A DNA stretch of 6,735 nt. Source: Candidatus Gastranaerophilales bacterium (GTDB lineage Bacteria; Cyanobacteriota; Vampirovibrionia; Gastranaerophilales; CAJFVJ01). The notes beneath the pieces are model-generated. The model did no database searches. It was not told where the DNA came from and saw only the letters and a list, made by a program, of their open reading frames with translations. The stretch spans positions 1 through 6,735 of the forward strand of contig JAQUTS010000095.1 in the NCBI GenBank assembly GCA_028694275.1, in the 5' to 3' direction. Position 1 is the first letter of the stretch, and every line of letters begins with the position of its first letter. Below, piece by piece: positions 1-6,192 of the stretch. The translations under genes were made by a program, and so were the position numbers.

Positions 1-87
1 GATTTGTTGAAGTTCATTAATCTGCTGCTGCGAAGCATTGACAGTATTTTGCAATATACCGCCTGATAGCGGCTGAATACTGGACAA
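1..87 (-). CDS. N-terminus of an unrecognised protein, TTG start, cut by window edge
   Basis: Only the first 29 codons are visible, reading MSSIQPLSGGILQ and then a Gln/Asn-rich stretch (ASQQQINELQQI) that looks like the start of an amphipathic or coiled-coil helix. I do not recognise the family. The call rests on gene-start signals: a TAGGAG Shine-Dalgarno at 96-101 sits 8 bases before the TTG, and a perfect TATAAT lies about 50 bases upstream. The frame stays open to the window edge, has an in-frame stop at 124-126 and contains no ATG or GTG alternative that fits better. No signal peptide or membrane segment is seen. It follows emrB on the same strand after a 163-base gap with its own promoter-like sequence, so it is probably a separate transcription unit. 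An open frame this short could be chance. Confidence 0.5.
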   Translation of the reverse strand, partial: MSSIQPLSGGILQNTVNASQQQINELQQI

Positions 88-95
88 CGATACTA

Positions 96-101
96 CTCCT
101 A
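96..101 (-). promoter_or_regulatory. Ribosome binding site deciding the TTG start
   Basis: TAGGAG on the minus strand lies 8 bases before the TTG at 85-87. No in-frame ATG exists nearby, so this site is the main argument for a TTG-initiated gene here. Confidence 0.5.
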
Positions 102-139
102 GACTGTACTGTACTTTTTTGGCTTATCTTACATGAGTT

Positions 140-145
140 ATTATA
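140..145 (-). promoter_or_regulatory. TATAAT -10 box upstream of the left-edge gene
   Basis: The minus strand reads TATAAT exactly, followed by about 50 bases to the TTG start. The -35 side is weak: at spacers of 16-18 bases the sequence is only T-rich (GTTTTA, TGTTTT), and TTGTTT would need a 19-base spacer. If used, transcription would start near 133. The box lies inside one arm of the hairpin at 141-183, so formation of a cruciform or binding of a protein there could affect it (inference). Confidence 0.4.
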
Positions 146-183
146 CCTTTTTTGTGTAAATTTAAAACAAAAAAAGGGTATAA
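141..183. repeat. Long AT-rich inverted repeat (hairpin) downstream of emrB
   Basis: The left arm 141-155 (TTATACC, six T, GT) pairs with the right arm 167-183 (AC, seven A, GGGTATAA). This gives about 15 pairs with one extra A and one extra G in the right arm. The loop at 156-166 holds the palindrome TAAATTTA. It lies 68 bases past the emrB stop and could act as a weak terminator for the marR-emrAB transcript, but the T-tract is within the stem rather than after it, so it is not a standard intrinsic terminator. It also covers the -10 box of the next gene. Confidence 0.5.
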
Positions 184-196
184 ATATAAATTTTTG

Positions 197-232
197 TAAC
201 GAAATCTTAACATAAATGTTACATAACGAAAT
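197..232. repeat. Symmetrical 36-base element: palindrome flanked by 9-base direct repeats
   Basis: TAACGAAAT occurs at 197-205 and again at 224-232. Exactly midway lies the perfect palindrome TAACATAAATGTTA (208-221), with 2 bases on each side. It lies 18 bases beyond the emrB stop codon and about 65-100 bases upstream of the predicted start point of the left-edge gene. That is a position where activators or cooperative regulators often bind. No protein is identified for it. Confidence 0.55.
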
Positions 233-250
233 ATTTATTTACAAAAAGAT

Positions 251-1828
251 TTAATGAAGAGCACTCATATCTGCAGAAGCATTTTTATCAAATCTTGGCT
301 TTTTCATTAAGAATAAAAACGGAATAATGCAGAGTCCCAAAATACCAAAAATTCTAAAAGCATCTATATAGGACCATAAATTTGATTGTTTAAGCAATTC
401 GCCATACATTAGGTAATTGGCTTTTTGTTCAGCCACCGTTGCGTGCATATAAGTTGACAGTGCAGCTTGTGTCGAGGCAACTTTATATTTGAAAACGGGA
501 TTTAGGGGTGATAAATGTCCGACCATCAAAAATTGGTGTTTTTGAGCATTTCTGATAAGAAGAGTATTTACAATAGATGTTCCGATAGCTCCGCCTATAT
601 TTTTCATAAGGTTTTGGATTCCTGAGGCATTTGTCATTTTGTGATTATCAAGAGTAACCAATGATAGTGTTGTCAAAGGTACAATTGTCAATCCAAGGCC
701 AAAGCCCATTATTACGTTTGGTAAAACGATATTAAACATTGATATATCCAAGCTTAAAAAACCAAACATTAAGCTTGATATTCCTATGCAGCTTAAGCCT
801 GCTGTAACCAAAAATCTTGCATCGAGTTTATGCCCTGCTATCGCAGTGAAAAGCACTGCAGTAAGACTGCCTACACCTCTTGGCATAGTGGCAAATCCGC
901 TTAAATATGCGGTATAACCGAGTAATGATTGCAAAAACAGAGGCATAATTGCTATTGAAGAGTACAAAACAGCATTTACTATCATAAGTAATGATGAGCC
1001 TATGGCAAAGTTTCTATCTCTAAAAATACTTAGGTCGATGATTGAGTCTTTGTTTTTTAATTGAGAGATTACAAAGCAGATCATTGAAATAATTGAAACT
1101 ACTGAGAGCCAGCAAATCCATTGAGCATTGAACCAGTCAGCATTTTGACCCTTGTCCAAAACAACTTGGAGTGAGACAAGCCAAACTATCAAGAACCCAA
1201 AGCCTACATAATCTATTTTTTGCAGTCCTTTTTTTTGCGCGTAAGGGGGATCTTCGATAAAACTGTTTGCAAGCGTTGCTGCCAACAATCCAAAAGGAAG
1301 ATTGATAAAAAATATCCAGTTCCAAGAATAATTATCTGTAATCCATCCACCCAAAAGCGGCCCTATGACAGGTGCTGTTACGACACCCAAGGCAAAAATT
1401 GACATTGCAACGCCTCGTTGTTCTTTTGGGAAGCTCTCCATCATGATGGCTTGTGCTATAGGCAGCATTGCACCACCGCCTATGCCTTGTATTATACGAG
1501 AGACAAGCATCGTATCAAGGCTTGTTGATAAACCGCAAAGGACTGATGCAAAAGTAAATATCAGTATACAAGTAATGAAAAAAGCTTTTCTTCCAAAAAC
1601 ATTGCTAAACCATGCAACAGAAGGCAATATGATCCCACTTGCTATAAGATAGCTTGTAAGAATCCACATCGCTTCGTCTTGGCTTGCTGAGAAACTGCCT
1701 GCCATATGAGGCAAGGCAACGTTTGCAATTGTTGAATCAAGCACGAAAATAAATACCGCAAGCATTACTGCTGCTGTTATTAACCAAGGGTTATGCGGTG
1801 ATTTCCATTCTTGTTCTTCATTAGCCAT
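251..1828 (-). CDS. emrB: EmrB/QacA-type drug:proton antiporter (MFS, DHA2 family)
   Basis: Inner-membrane pump predicted to exchange drugs or other amphipathic compounds for protons and pass them through a periplasmic adaptor and outer-membrane channel. At 525 residues it has the usual length for 14-helix DHA2 carriers. Visible motifs are LDSTIANVALP (residues 30-40, motif D1 with Asp31 in helix 1), the loop 2-3 motif ending FGRK (73-81), SRIIQGIGGGAMLP with Arg111 (110-123), the antiporter motif C region GVVTAPVIGPLLGGW (148-162), WNWIFFINLPFG (169-180) and NASGIQNLMKNIGGAIGTS (400-418). Residues about 426-488 form the large periplasmic loop before the last helix that is typical of EmrB. 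The gene follows emrA after 2 bases (TAA, CC, ATG) with only a weak ribosome site, suggesting translational coupling. Family placement is firm; the substrate cannot be read from the sequence. Confidence 0.93.
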   Translation of the reverse strand: MANEEQEWKSPHNPWLITAAVMLAVFIFVLDSTIANVALPHMAGSFSASQDEAMWILTSYLIASGIILPSVAWFSNVFGRKAFFITCILIFTFASVLCGLSTSLDTMLVSRIIQGIGGGAMLPIAQAIMMESFPKEQRGVAMSIFALGVVTAPVIGPLLGGWITDNYSWNWIFFINLPFGLLAATLANSFIEDPPYAQKKGLQKIDYVGFGFLIVWLVSLQVVLDKGQNADWFNAQWICWLSVVSIISMICFVISQLKNKDSIIDLSIFRDRNFAIGSSLLMIVNAVLYSSIAIMPLFLQSLLGYTAYLSGFATMPRGVGSLTAVLFTAIAGHKLDARFLVTAGLSCIGISSLMFGFLSLDISMFNIVLPNVIMGFGLGLTIVPLTTLSLVTLDNHKMTNASGIQNLMKNIGGAIGTSIVNTLLIRNAQKHQFLMVGHLSPLNPVFKYKVASTQAALSTYMHATVAEQKANYLMYGELLKQSNLWSYIDAFRIFGILGLCIIPFLFLMKKPRFDKNASADMSALH

Positions 1829-1830
1829 GG

Positions 1831-2796
1831 TTATTTTACTCTGACTTTAGGAATTACTGACATACCGGGTACAACTGTGTATTGCGGGTCTATTTTTTCA
1901 TCAAAGACTATTTTTACGGGGATTCTTTGTACGATTTTGACAAAACTTCCTACCGCATTTTCAGGAGGGAAAAGACTTGATTTGGCTCCTGAGCTTCTTT
2001 GAATACTGTCGAATCTTCCTTTGAATACTTTGTGAGGATAAGTATCTATAACTATGTCTACCGGTTGTCCGGGTTTCATGTATTCAAGCTGATTTTCTTT
2101 AAAATTGGCAACAACCCATACATGATCAGGTACGAGCGTTAAAAGAGGTTGTCCTGTTTGAATATAGGCACCTTTTTCGACAGATTTGTTGGTTACGTAT
2201 CCATCTTGAGGAGCGTAGATTTTTGTATATGAAATATTTAATTTTGTTTGATCTTTTAATGATGCCAGTTGTTTAAGTTCTGCATCTGCAACTCTGTTAT
2301 TGCTTGCGGAGAGTAAATTTTGATTGGCTTCCGTCAGTTTTGCTTTGGCTGCATCATAGTTTATTTGTGCTTGATCAAGTTGTTGTTTAGGTACCGCCCC
2401 GTCATTGTAAAGGGCAGTGTATCTTTCCAAATCTTTTTTTGCAAGTTCAATTGCAGAAGTTGCTGCTTTGAAATCTGCTTTTGCGTTGTTTTGTTTGAAT
2501 AGGGCCATATTGTATTTGGCTTCTGCTTCGGAGTTTTTTATATGATAATCAGTGGGGTCGATTTCTGCGATAAGTTCACCCTCTTTGATTTTTTGGTTAT
2601 CGGTTACATATACATTTATAATTTGCCCCGATACTCTTGGAGCTATTTGTACGGCGTGTGTATCTACATATGCGTCGTCTGTTGAGACATATTTCGATTC
2701 ATTAATGCCCCAAACAATAGCTGTAATTGTAGCAAGTGTCACAAGGGTGATAAATATATATCTTTTTTTTACTCTGCCTGTCTCTTTCTCTTCCAT
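1831..2796 (-). CDS. emrA: EmrA-type membrane fusion protein (HlyD family periplasmic adaptor)
   Basis: Periplasmic adaptor that links the EmrB-like pump to the outer-membrane channel. Order of parts in 321 residues: short cytoplasmic tail, one anchor helix (about 13-30), STDDAYV (38-44), first half of the lipoyl domain with VSGQI and VKEGE-like turns (about 50-80), an alpha-helical hairpin rich in Ala, Lys and Gln (about 86-185), second lipoyl half with APQDGYV and GAYIQTGQPL (194-220), then a beta-barrel with WVVANFKENQLEYMKPGQPV (227-246) and the C-terminal QRIPVKIVFD stretch. It is shorter than E. coli EmrA (about 390 residues), mostly because the hairpin is shorter. Its GAGGAAGAG ribosome site (2800-2808) overlaps the marR stop codon, and the emrB start lies 2 bases past its own stop, so the three genes are almost certainly co-transcribed. 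Confidence 0.93.
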   Translation of the reverse strand: MEEKETGRVKKRYIFITLVTLATITAIVWGINESKYVSTDDAYVDTHAVQIAPRVSGQIINVYVTDNQKIKEGELIAEIDPTDYHIKNSEAEAKYNMALFKQNNAKADFKAATSAIELAKKDLERYTALYNDGAVPKQQLDQAQINYDAAKAKLTEANQNLLSASNNRVADAELKQLASLKDQTKLNISYTKIYAPQDGYVTNKSVEKGAYIQTGQPLLTLVPDHVWVVANFKENQLEYMKPGQPVDIVIDTYPHKVFKGRFDSIQRSSGAKSSLFPPENAVGSFVKIVQRIPVKIVFDEKIDPQYTVVPGMSVIPKVRVK

Positions 2797-2806
2797 TTTC
2801 TCTTCC

Positions 2807-3274
2807 TCATATTTGTATAGCTGTATCTTTACTCAAATTAATTCTCAGTTTTTCCAATGTGCGCCTGGTTATTGTCAGTTCTTCATCTGTTATTCCCTCA
2901 AAATGATCCGAAAATCTGGCTCTCAGAATAGGAATGATTCTCTCGAACAAATCACGGCCTTTTTTTGTTATTGAAACTTTTTTGACGAGTCTTTTTTGTT
3001 TTGTATCCACTTGTCTTTCAACAAGGCCTTTGTTTTCAAGAATGTTCAAAATTCTGCTGACATTTGAGCGGTCTTTTAGCGCTCGTTTTGACAAATCTCT
3101 TTGGCATGTCGCATCACTGTGTGAAAGGAGTTCCAATAAGCAAAATTGTTCAAGAGTTACTCCAAAGTCATGGGAGGTGAAAAACTGTGCTCCTTTGATT
3201 CTGCAATATAGTTCTGTTTTGCCTATTGCGTAGAGGATGCTATCCTCAAAATATTTCATTTCTCTTTCGTTCAT
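2807..3274 (-). CDS. MarR-family transcriptional regulator, likely repressor of the efflux locus
   Basis: Small dimeric DNA-binding protein of 155 residues, the usual MarR length. It has N-terminal dimerisation helices (about 5-35), a winged helix-turn-helix at about 42-100 (LEQFCLLELLSHSDATCQRDLSKRAL, then SNVSRILNILENKGLVERQ as recognition region, then the wing DTKQKRLVKKVSIT), and a C-terminal dimerisation helix (about 128-148). As first gene of the marR-emrA-emrB operon with palindromes in its promoter, it most likely represses itself, the pump genes and perhaps the divergent channel gene, releasing DNA when it binds a pump substrate. Cys24, Cys45 and Cys57 would allow redox sensing, but nothing shows this. 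The ATG at 3274 has no clear Shine-Dalgarno; Met6 is an alternative start with a weak purine stretch before it. Confidence 0.9.
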   Translation of the reverse strand: MNEREMKYFEDSILYAIGKTELYCRIKGAQFFTSHDFGVTLEQFCLLELLSHSDATCQRDLSKRALKDRSNVSRILNILENKGLVERQVDTKQKRLVKKVSITKKGRDLFERIIPILRARFSDHFEGITDEELTITRRTLEKLRINLSKDTAIQI

Positions 3275-3296
3275 TGATTATTTTTTTATTTCTATT

Positions 3297-3325
3297 ATTA
3301 TGTTGTTATAATTAACTGTTGTCAT
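3297..3325 (-). promoter_or_regulatory. Predicted promoter of the marR-emrA-emrB operon
   Basis: On the minus strand, ATGACA (3320-3325, 5 of 6 to TTGACA) is followed after exactly 17 bases by CATAAT (3297-3302, 5 of 6 to TATAAT). Transcription would start near 3290, giving a leader of about 16 bases. A second, weaker option is TTGTTG (3328-3333), 17 bases, TATAAC (3305-3310). Both are covered by the palindromes at 3305-3332. Confidence 0.55.
3305..3316. promoter_or_regulatory. Candidate operator palindrome 1
   Basis: GTTATAATTAAC is an imperfect dyad with GTTA and TAAC half-sites. It lies inside the spacer of the predicted marR promoter. The match is short and the region AT-rich, so on its own it is weak; its value is in lying directly next to two better palindromes. 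Confidence 0.3.
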
Positions 3326-3332
3326 CACAACA
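3317..3332. promoter_or_regulatory. Candidate MarR operator palindrome 2
   Basis: TGTTGTCATCACAACA is a perfect inverted repeat with 6-base arms around 4 bases, the size bound by a MarR dimer. It overlaps the -35 box of the predicted marR promoter, where binding would block RNA polymerase. Confidence 0.5.
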
Positions 3333-3347
3333 ATGTTATGATAACAT
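3333..3347. promoter_or_regulatory. Candidate MarR operator palindrome 3
   Basis: ATGTTATGATAACAT is a perfect dyad with 7-base arms around one central base. It begins directly after palindrome 2 and ends 4 bases before the -35 box of the channel-gene promoter, so a protein bound here would touch both divergent promoters. Confidence 0.5.
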
Positions 3348-3351
3348 ATTC

Positions 3352-3379
3352 TTAAAAATTTGCAAACAAGTGCTATGCT
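3352..3379 (+). promoter_or_regulatory. Predicted promoter of the outer-membrane channel gene (extended -10)
   Basis: TTAAAA (3352-3357) serves as a weak -35. After a 16-base spacer comes TATGCT (3374-3379), preceded by TGC to give an extended -10 (TGCTATGCT from 3371). The start point would be near 3386, about 18 bases before the ATG at 3404 and too close to the ATG at 3392 for normal initiation there. Confidence 0.45.
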
Positions 3380-3394
3380 AAAAAACAGAAAATG

Positions 3395-3400
3395 AGGAAG
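3395..3400 (+). promoter_or_regulatory. Ribosome binding site favouring the ATG at 3404
   Basis: AGGAAG lies a few bases before the ATG at 3404 but inside the frame if the ATG at 3392 were used. No purine-rich site precedes 3392, so the shorter reading is preferred. Confidence 0.6.
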
Positions 3401-3403
3401 AAG

Positions 3404-4792
3404 ATGAAAGCTAGTAAAATTACAAGTATTTTTGTATTGGCCGGACTGCTCAATCTCAATATAACCGTTCCGAGTGCAATGGCTTTTGGCCCTTGGGGCA
3501 AAAAAGTAATTAATGCTCAGGTATCTGAATATAAGTTCGATTATGTAAATATGCCCTGGTGGGAGAGTTTCGATGATGAAATTTTGACAGGATATATATT
3601 GAAGGCCCTTGATTCCAATCAAGATCTTAAGATAGCTACATTGAAGGTTGAGGAATTCAATCAATTAGCCAAAATTCAATTTGGCAAAGAACTTCCTTCT
3701 TTGACAACAGCCCCGGGACTTGGGCAGTTTAAAATGCCCGGCGAGAACGGAAATGGTGCATTTGGATTGCCATTGATAATGAGTTATGAATTGGATCTTT
3801 TTGCCAAAAACCACGACAAAACCAAAGCCGCTAAAAAACAATATGAGGCTTCTAAGTTTGATGAGAGAGCGGCGTATATTTCTGTTTCATCTGCTGTTGC
3901 AAGTACGTATCTTAACTTGGTAAAAGTTGATAAGCTTATTGCTATTCAAAATGACATAATTGATTATAAGCAACAGATTTATGATTTGATGCTCAAAAGA
4001 AATCATCAAGGAATCACATCCACCGCTGATACAGTTAGGGCCAATAAGGATCTTGTCCTTGCCAAGACTGAATTGATAGAGCTTCAAAAAAATCAACAAG
4101 TTTTACTAAACGCTCTTTGTGTTTTAACAGGCGATAGCCCTGCTAATGCCCAAAACATGCAAAGAATAGCCTATGATGATATCAAATTCAATCAAGAAAT
4201 TCCTGATGCAATCCCATCTGCTGTGATTGTTCGTCGTCCTGATGTTTTAGCAGCTGAAAAAAATGTCGAAAAAGCAGGTATTGATGTAAAAGTTGCCAGA
4301 AAAGAACTTCTTCCCAGTTTTAATATAATGGGGCTTATGGCTTTTAGTTCATCTTCATTGTCAAAAGCTTTTAATTGGTCTAACACTTTTGCCGCTTTGG
4401 GCGGGGGGATGTTGTTTCCGTTATTTGCAGGCGGGCAAAAAGTGGGTAATGTGAAATTGAAGAAAAATCAATACGAACAAATTTTGCAAAGCTACCAAAA
4501 GACAAATCTTGTAGCGATTCAAGAAGTTAATGATTCTTTGAGTTCTCTCAAGCTTGATAATGAAAAATATCTCCAAAATCTCAAAAAACTTGATATGGAG
4601 AAACAAGATTTCGGTTTTAATGAAAAACGTTATAAGCAAGGCACTATATCATATTTGGATTTGATTCAAAATAAAGAAAACCTTCTTGATATGGATAAAA
4701 CAGTTGCTTCTAACAAAACTGATTGTCTGATAGATTTTATCAGTCTATACAAAGCTACAGGTTCTAAGCCCTATGGGACCTCGAATCTGTAG
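3404..4792 (+). CDS. TolC/NodT-type outer-membrane efflux channel protein
   Basis: Outer-membrane factor that forms the exit duct for the EmrAB-like pump. From the ATG at 3404 it has 462 residues; the in-frame ATG at 3392 would add MRKK but lacks a ribosome site. Residues 1-27 are a signal peptide (two Lys, hydrophobic core, cleavage after AMA). There is no lipobox cysteine, unlike OprM or CusC lipoproteins. Two outer-membrane efflux repeats follow: the first includes WWESFDD (52-58), SYELDLFAKN (127-136) and GITSTADTVRANKDL (203-217). The second includes IPSAVIVRRPDVLAAEKNV (270-288), the hallmark of the RND/NodT-associated branch, and YKQGTISYLDLIQNKENLL (410-428). Long helical stretches match the channel's coiled-coil barrel. 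It diverges from marR, shares its regulatory gap, and ends at a strong terminator. Confidence 0.9.
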   Translation: MKASKITSIFVLAGLLNLNITVPSAMAFGPWGKKVINAQVSEYKFDYVNMPWWESFDDEILTGYILKALDSNQDLKIATLKVEEFNQLAKIQFGKELPSLTTAPGLGQFKMPGENGNGAFGLPLIMSYELDLFAKNHDKTKAAKKQYEASKFDERAAYISVSSAVASTYLNLVKVDKLIAIQNDIIDYKQQIYDLMLKRNHQGITSTADTVRANKDLVLAKTELIELQKNQQVLLNALCVLTGDSPANAQNMQRIAYDDIKFNQEIPDAIPSAVIVRRPDVLAAEKNVEKAGIDVKVARKELLPSFNIMGLMAFSSSSLSKAFNWSNTFAALGGGMLFPLFAGGQKVGNVKLKKNQYEQILQSYQKTNLVAIQEVNDSLSSLKLDNEKYLQNLKKLDMEKQDFGFNEKRYKQGTISYLDLIQNKENLLDMDKTVASNKTDCLIDFISLYKATGSKPYGTSNL

Positions 4793-4815
4793 AAAATAAA
4801 ACTACTCTTAAATCT

Positions 4816-4850
4816 AAAAAGGCGAGAATTTAATCTCGCCTTCTTCTTTT
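4816..4850. terminator. Bidirectional intrinsic terminator between the channel gene and ornithine aminotransferase
   Basis: GGCGAGA (4821-4827) pairs perfectly with TCTCGCC (4834-4840) around a 6-base loop. On the plus strand the stem is followed by TTCTTC and six T, ending channel-gene transcripts. On the minus strand it is followed by TTTTT (4816-4820), ending aminotransferase transcripts. It fills most of the 58-base gap between the convergent genes. Confidence 0.88.
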
Positions 4851-6047
4851 TTATTCTGCAAAAACTGATTTTATTGCATCAAAGGCAAAATCCAGTTCTT
4901 CTTTTGTTATTACCAATGGCGGAGCCACTCTTATTATGTTTTCGTGGGTTTCTTTGACGAGTATGCCATATTGTTGGAATAGTTTTTCGCAGTACGGTCT
5001 TGCTTTGGTATCAAGTTCGATCCCGATGAAAAGCCCAAGACCTCTTACTTCTTTTATGTGTGGGTTTTTTATGGTTTTTAGTTTTTCCAAGAAATATTCT
5101 CCCAGCTCAGATGATCTTTGGGCAAGTTTTTCATCAACTATTACATCAAGAGCCGCGATGGCTACAGCTGCTGCAAGAGGGCTGCCTCCAAAGGTCGATC
5201 CGTGTTCGCCTGGCTTGAAGACTCCCAAGATTTCTTTACTTGCCAAAACTGCTGAAACAGGATAAAACCCACCTGACAGTGCTTTTCCTATTGTGACCAT
5301 ATCAGGTTTGATATTTTCGTGCTCATAGGCGAACATTTTTCCTGTGCGTCCGAGGCCTGTTTGAATTTCATCCAGTACCATAAGAATATTTTTATCTGTG
5401 CAGATTTCTCTTATGGCTTTTAAATAGCCTTTTGGCGGAAATTTTATTCCGGCTTCGCCTTGGATTGGTTCCAGCATAATTGCAACTGTGTTTGTTGTGA
5501 TGAGTGATTTTAGCTCTTCGATATCGCCGTATTTTGCTATTTTGAATCCCGGCGTATAAGGGCCAAATTCGGCCTTTGCACCTTCATCGGTTGAAAAACT
5601 GATGATTGTTGTTGTTCTTCCGTGGAAGTTTTCTGAGCAGACTATTATTTCTGCTTTGTCAGTCTCGATATTTTTGTTTTGATACCCCCATTTGCGTACA
5701 GTTTTGATTGCTGATTCGACAGCTTCTGCTCCTGAGTTCATAGGGAGAATTTTTTCAAAGCCTGTAAGTTTTGAGATTTTTTCATAATATTGAGGCAAAA
5801 CGCTATTGCGGAATGCACGTGATGTGAGTGTTACTTTTTGTGCTTGTTTAATCATTGCTTCCAGTATACGAGGATGGCAATGCCCTTGATTTACGGCTGA
5901 GTAGGCACTTAGGCAATCAAGATATTTTTTGCCTTCTACATCATAAAGCCAAACACCTTGAGCTTTTTCTACGACTACATCTAAAGGTTTGTAGTTGTTT
6001 GCGCCGTATAATTTTTCTATTTCTATATAATTTTGAGTAGAATTCAT
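4851..6047 (-). CDS. rocD: Ornithine aminotransferase (ornithine:2-oxoglutarate delta-aminotransferase)
   Basis: PLP enzyme of the class-III aminotransferases, predicted to convert L-ornithine and 2-oxoglutarate to glutamate 5-semialdehyde and glutamate in the cytoplasm. At 398 residues it has the usual bacterial length. The N-terminal YGANNYKPLDV (14-24) is the sequence that marks ornithine aminotransferases rather than acetylornithine or GABA enzymes. NSGAEA (104-109) holds the PLP phosphate, FHGR (141-144) stacks on the ring, LEPIQGEAG (192-200) carries the substrate-gating Glu198, DEIQTG (226-231) has the PLP-nitrogen Asp226, and TIGKALSGG (252-260) has the Schiff-base Lys255. IIRVAPPLVI (371-380) supplies the C-terminal Arg373. 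GAAAGG (6055-6060) is its ribosome site. It diverges from the LOR-domain and arginine-dihydrolase genes, whose product ornithine it would use. ArgD-like activity is the main alternative. Confidence 0.92.
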   Translation of the reverse strand: MNSTQNYIEIEKLYGANNYKPLDVVVEKAQGVWLYDVEGKKYLDCLSAYSAVNQGHCHPRILEAMIKQAQKVTLTSRAFRNSVLPQYYEKISKLTGFEKILPMNSGAEAVESAIKTVRKWGYQNKNIETDKAEIIVCSENFHGRTTTIISFSTDEGAKAEFGPYTPGFKIAKYGDIEELKSLITTNTVAIMLEPIQGEAGIKFPPKGYLKAIREICTDKNILMVLDEIQTGLGRTGKMFAYEHENIKPDMVTIGKALSGGFYPVSAVLASKEILGVFKPGEHGSTFGGSPLAAAVAIAALDVIVDEKLAQRSSELGEYFLEKLKTIKNPHIKEVRGLGLFIGIELDTKARPYCEKLFQQYGILVKETHENIIRVAPPLVITKEELDFAFDAIKSVFAE

Positions 6048-6131
6048 GATTTTGCCTTTCTTTTAAACTGTTTTTCTCTATATTGGCAGGGAAGTGGAAT
6101 TTTTGCAAATGCGGAAGGATTTTTTAAACAG

Positions 6132-6159
6132 TTGCGTTTAAATTTTAAAAGGAGATAAT
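6132..6159 (+). promoter_or_regulatory. Possible promoter of the LOR-domain/dihydrolase operon
   Basis: GATAAT (6154-6159, 5 of 6 to the -10 consensus) lies 16 bases after TTGCGT (6132-6137), a weak -35 with only its TTG matching. The start point would be near 6166, giving a leader of about 27 bases that contains the ribosome site. No clear arginine-repressor box was seen in the 145-base divergent gap. Confidence 0.35.
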
Positions 6160-6180
6160 AGAAATAAAGATAGATTGTTT

Positions 6181-6187
6181 TAGGAGG
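6181..6187 (+). promoter_or_regulatory. Strong ribosome binding site of the LOR-domain gene
   Basis: TAGGAGG ends 5 bases before the ATG at 6193. This near-perfect site supports the small ORF as a real, well-translated gene and fixes its start. Confidence 0.7.
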
Positions 6188-6192
6188 CGAAT

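Noticed and set aside
2552..2974. 140-codon plus-strand open frame across the emrA/marR junction
   Set aside because: It is antisense to two confident genes and rich in Ser, Phe and Cys, as shadow frames of AT-rich genes are. It has no convincing start signals.
3278..3664. 128-codon minus-strand open frame over the marR/channel-gene gap
   Set aside because: It overlaps the well-supported channel gene on the opposite strand and the divergent promoters. Its sequence is low in complexity and matches no family I know.
4936..5265. 109-codon plus-strand open frame inside the aminotransferase gene
   Set aside because: It is antisense to conserved catalytic parts of the aminotransferase, with no ribosome site or recognisable product.
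4851..6047. Reading the aminotransferase as acetylornithine aminotransferase (argD)
   Set aside because: The N-terminal YGANNYKPLDV and the pattern around Glu198 and Arg373 fit ornithine aminotransferase better, and the neighbours make ornithine rather than arginine.
6074..6112. Possible minus-strand promoter for the aminotransferase (TTGCAA and CAATAT or TATAGA)
   Set aside because: The best pairs match the consensus poorly or need a 20-base spacer, so no promoter is claimed although one must exist in this gap.
6066..6133. Inverted repeat AACTGTTT (6066-6073) and AAACAGTT (6126-6133), with TTTAAAC repeated at 6062 and 6123
   Set aside because: The arms are only 8 bases, 52 bases apart, in AT-rich DNA. 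This could be an operator pair for the divergent arginine genes but is not distinguishable from chance here.
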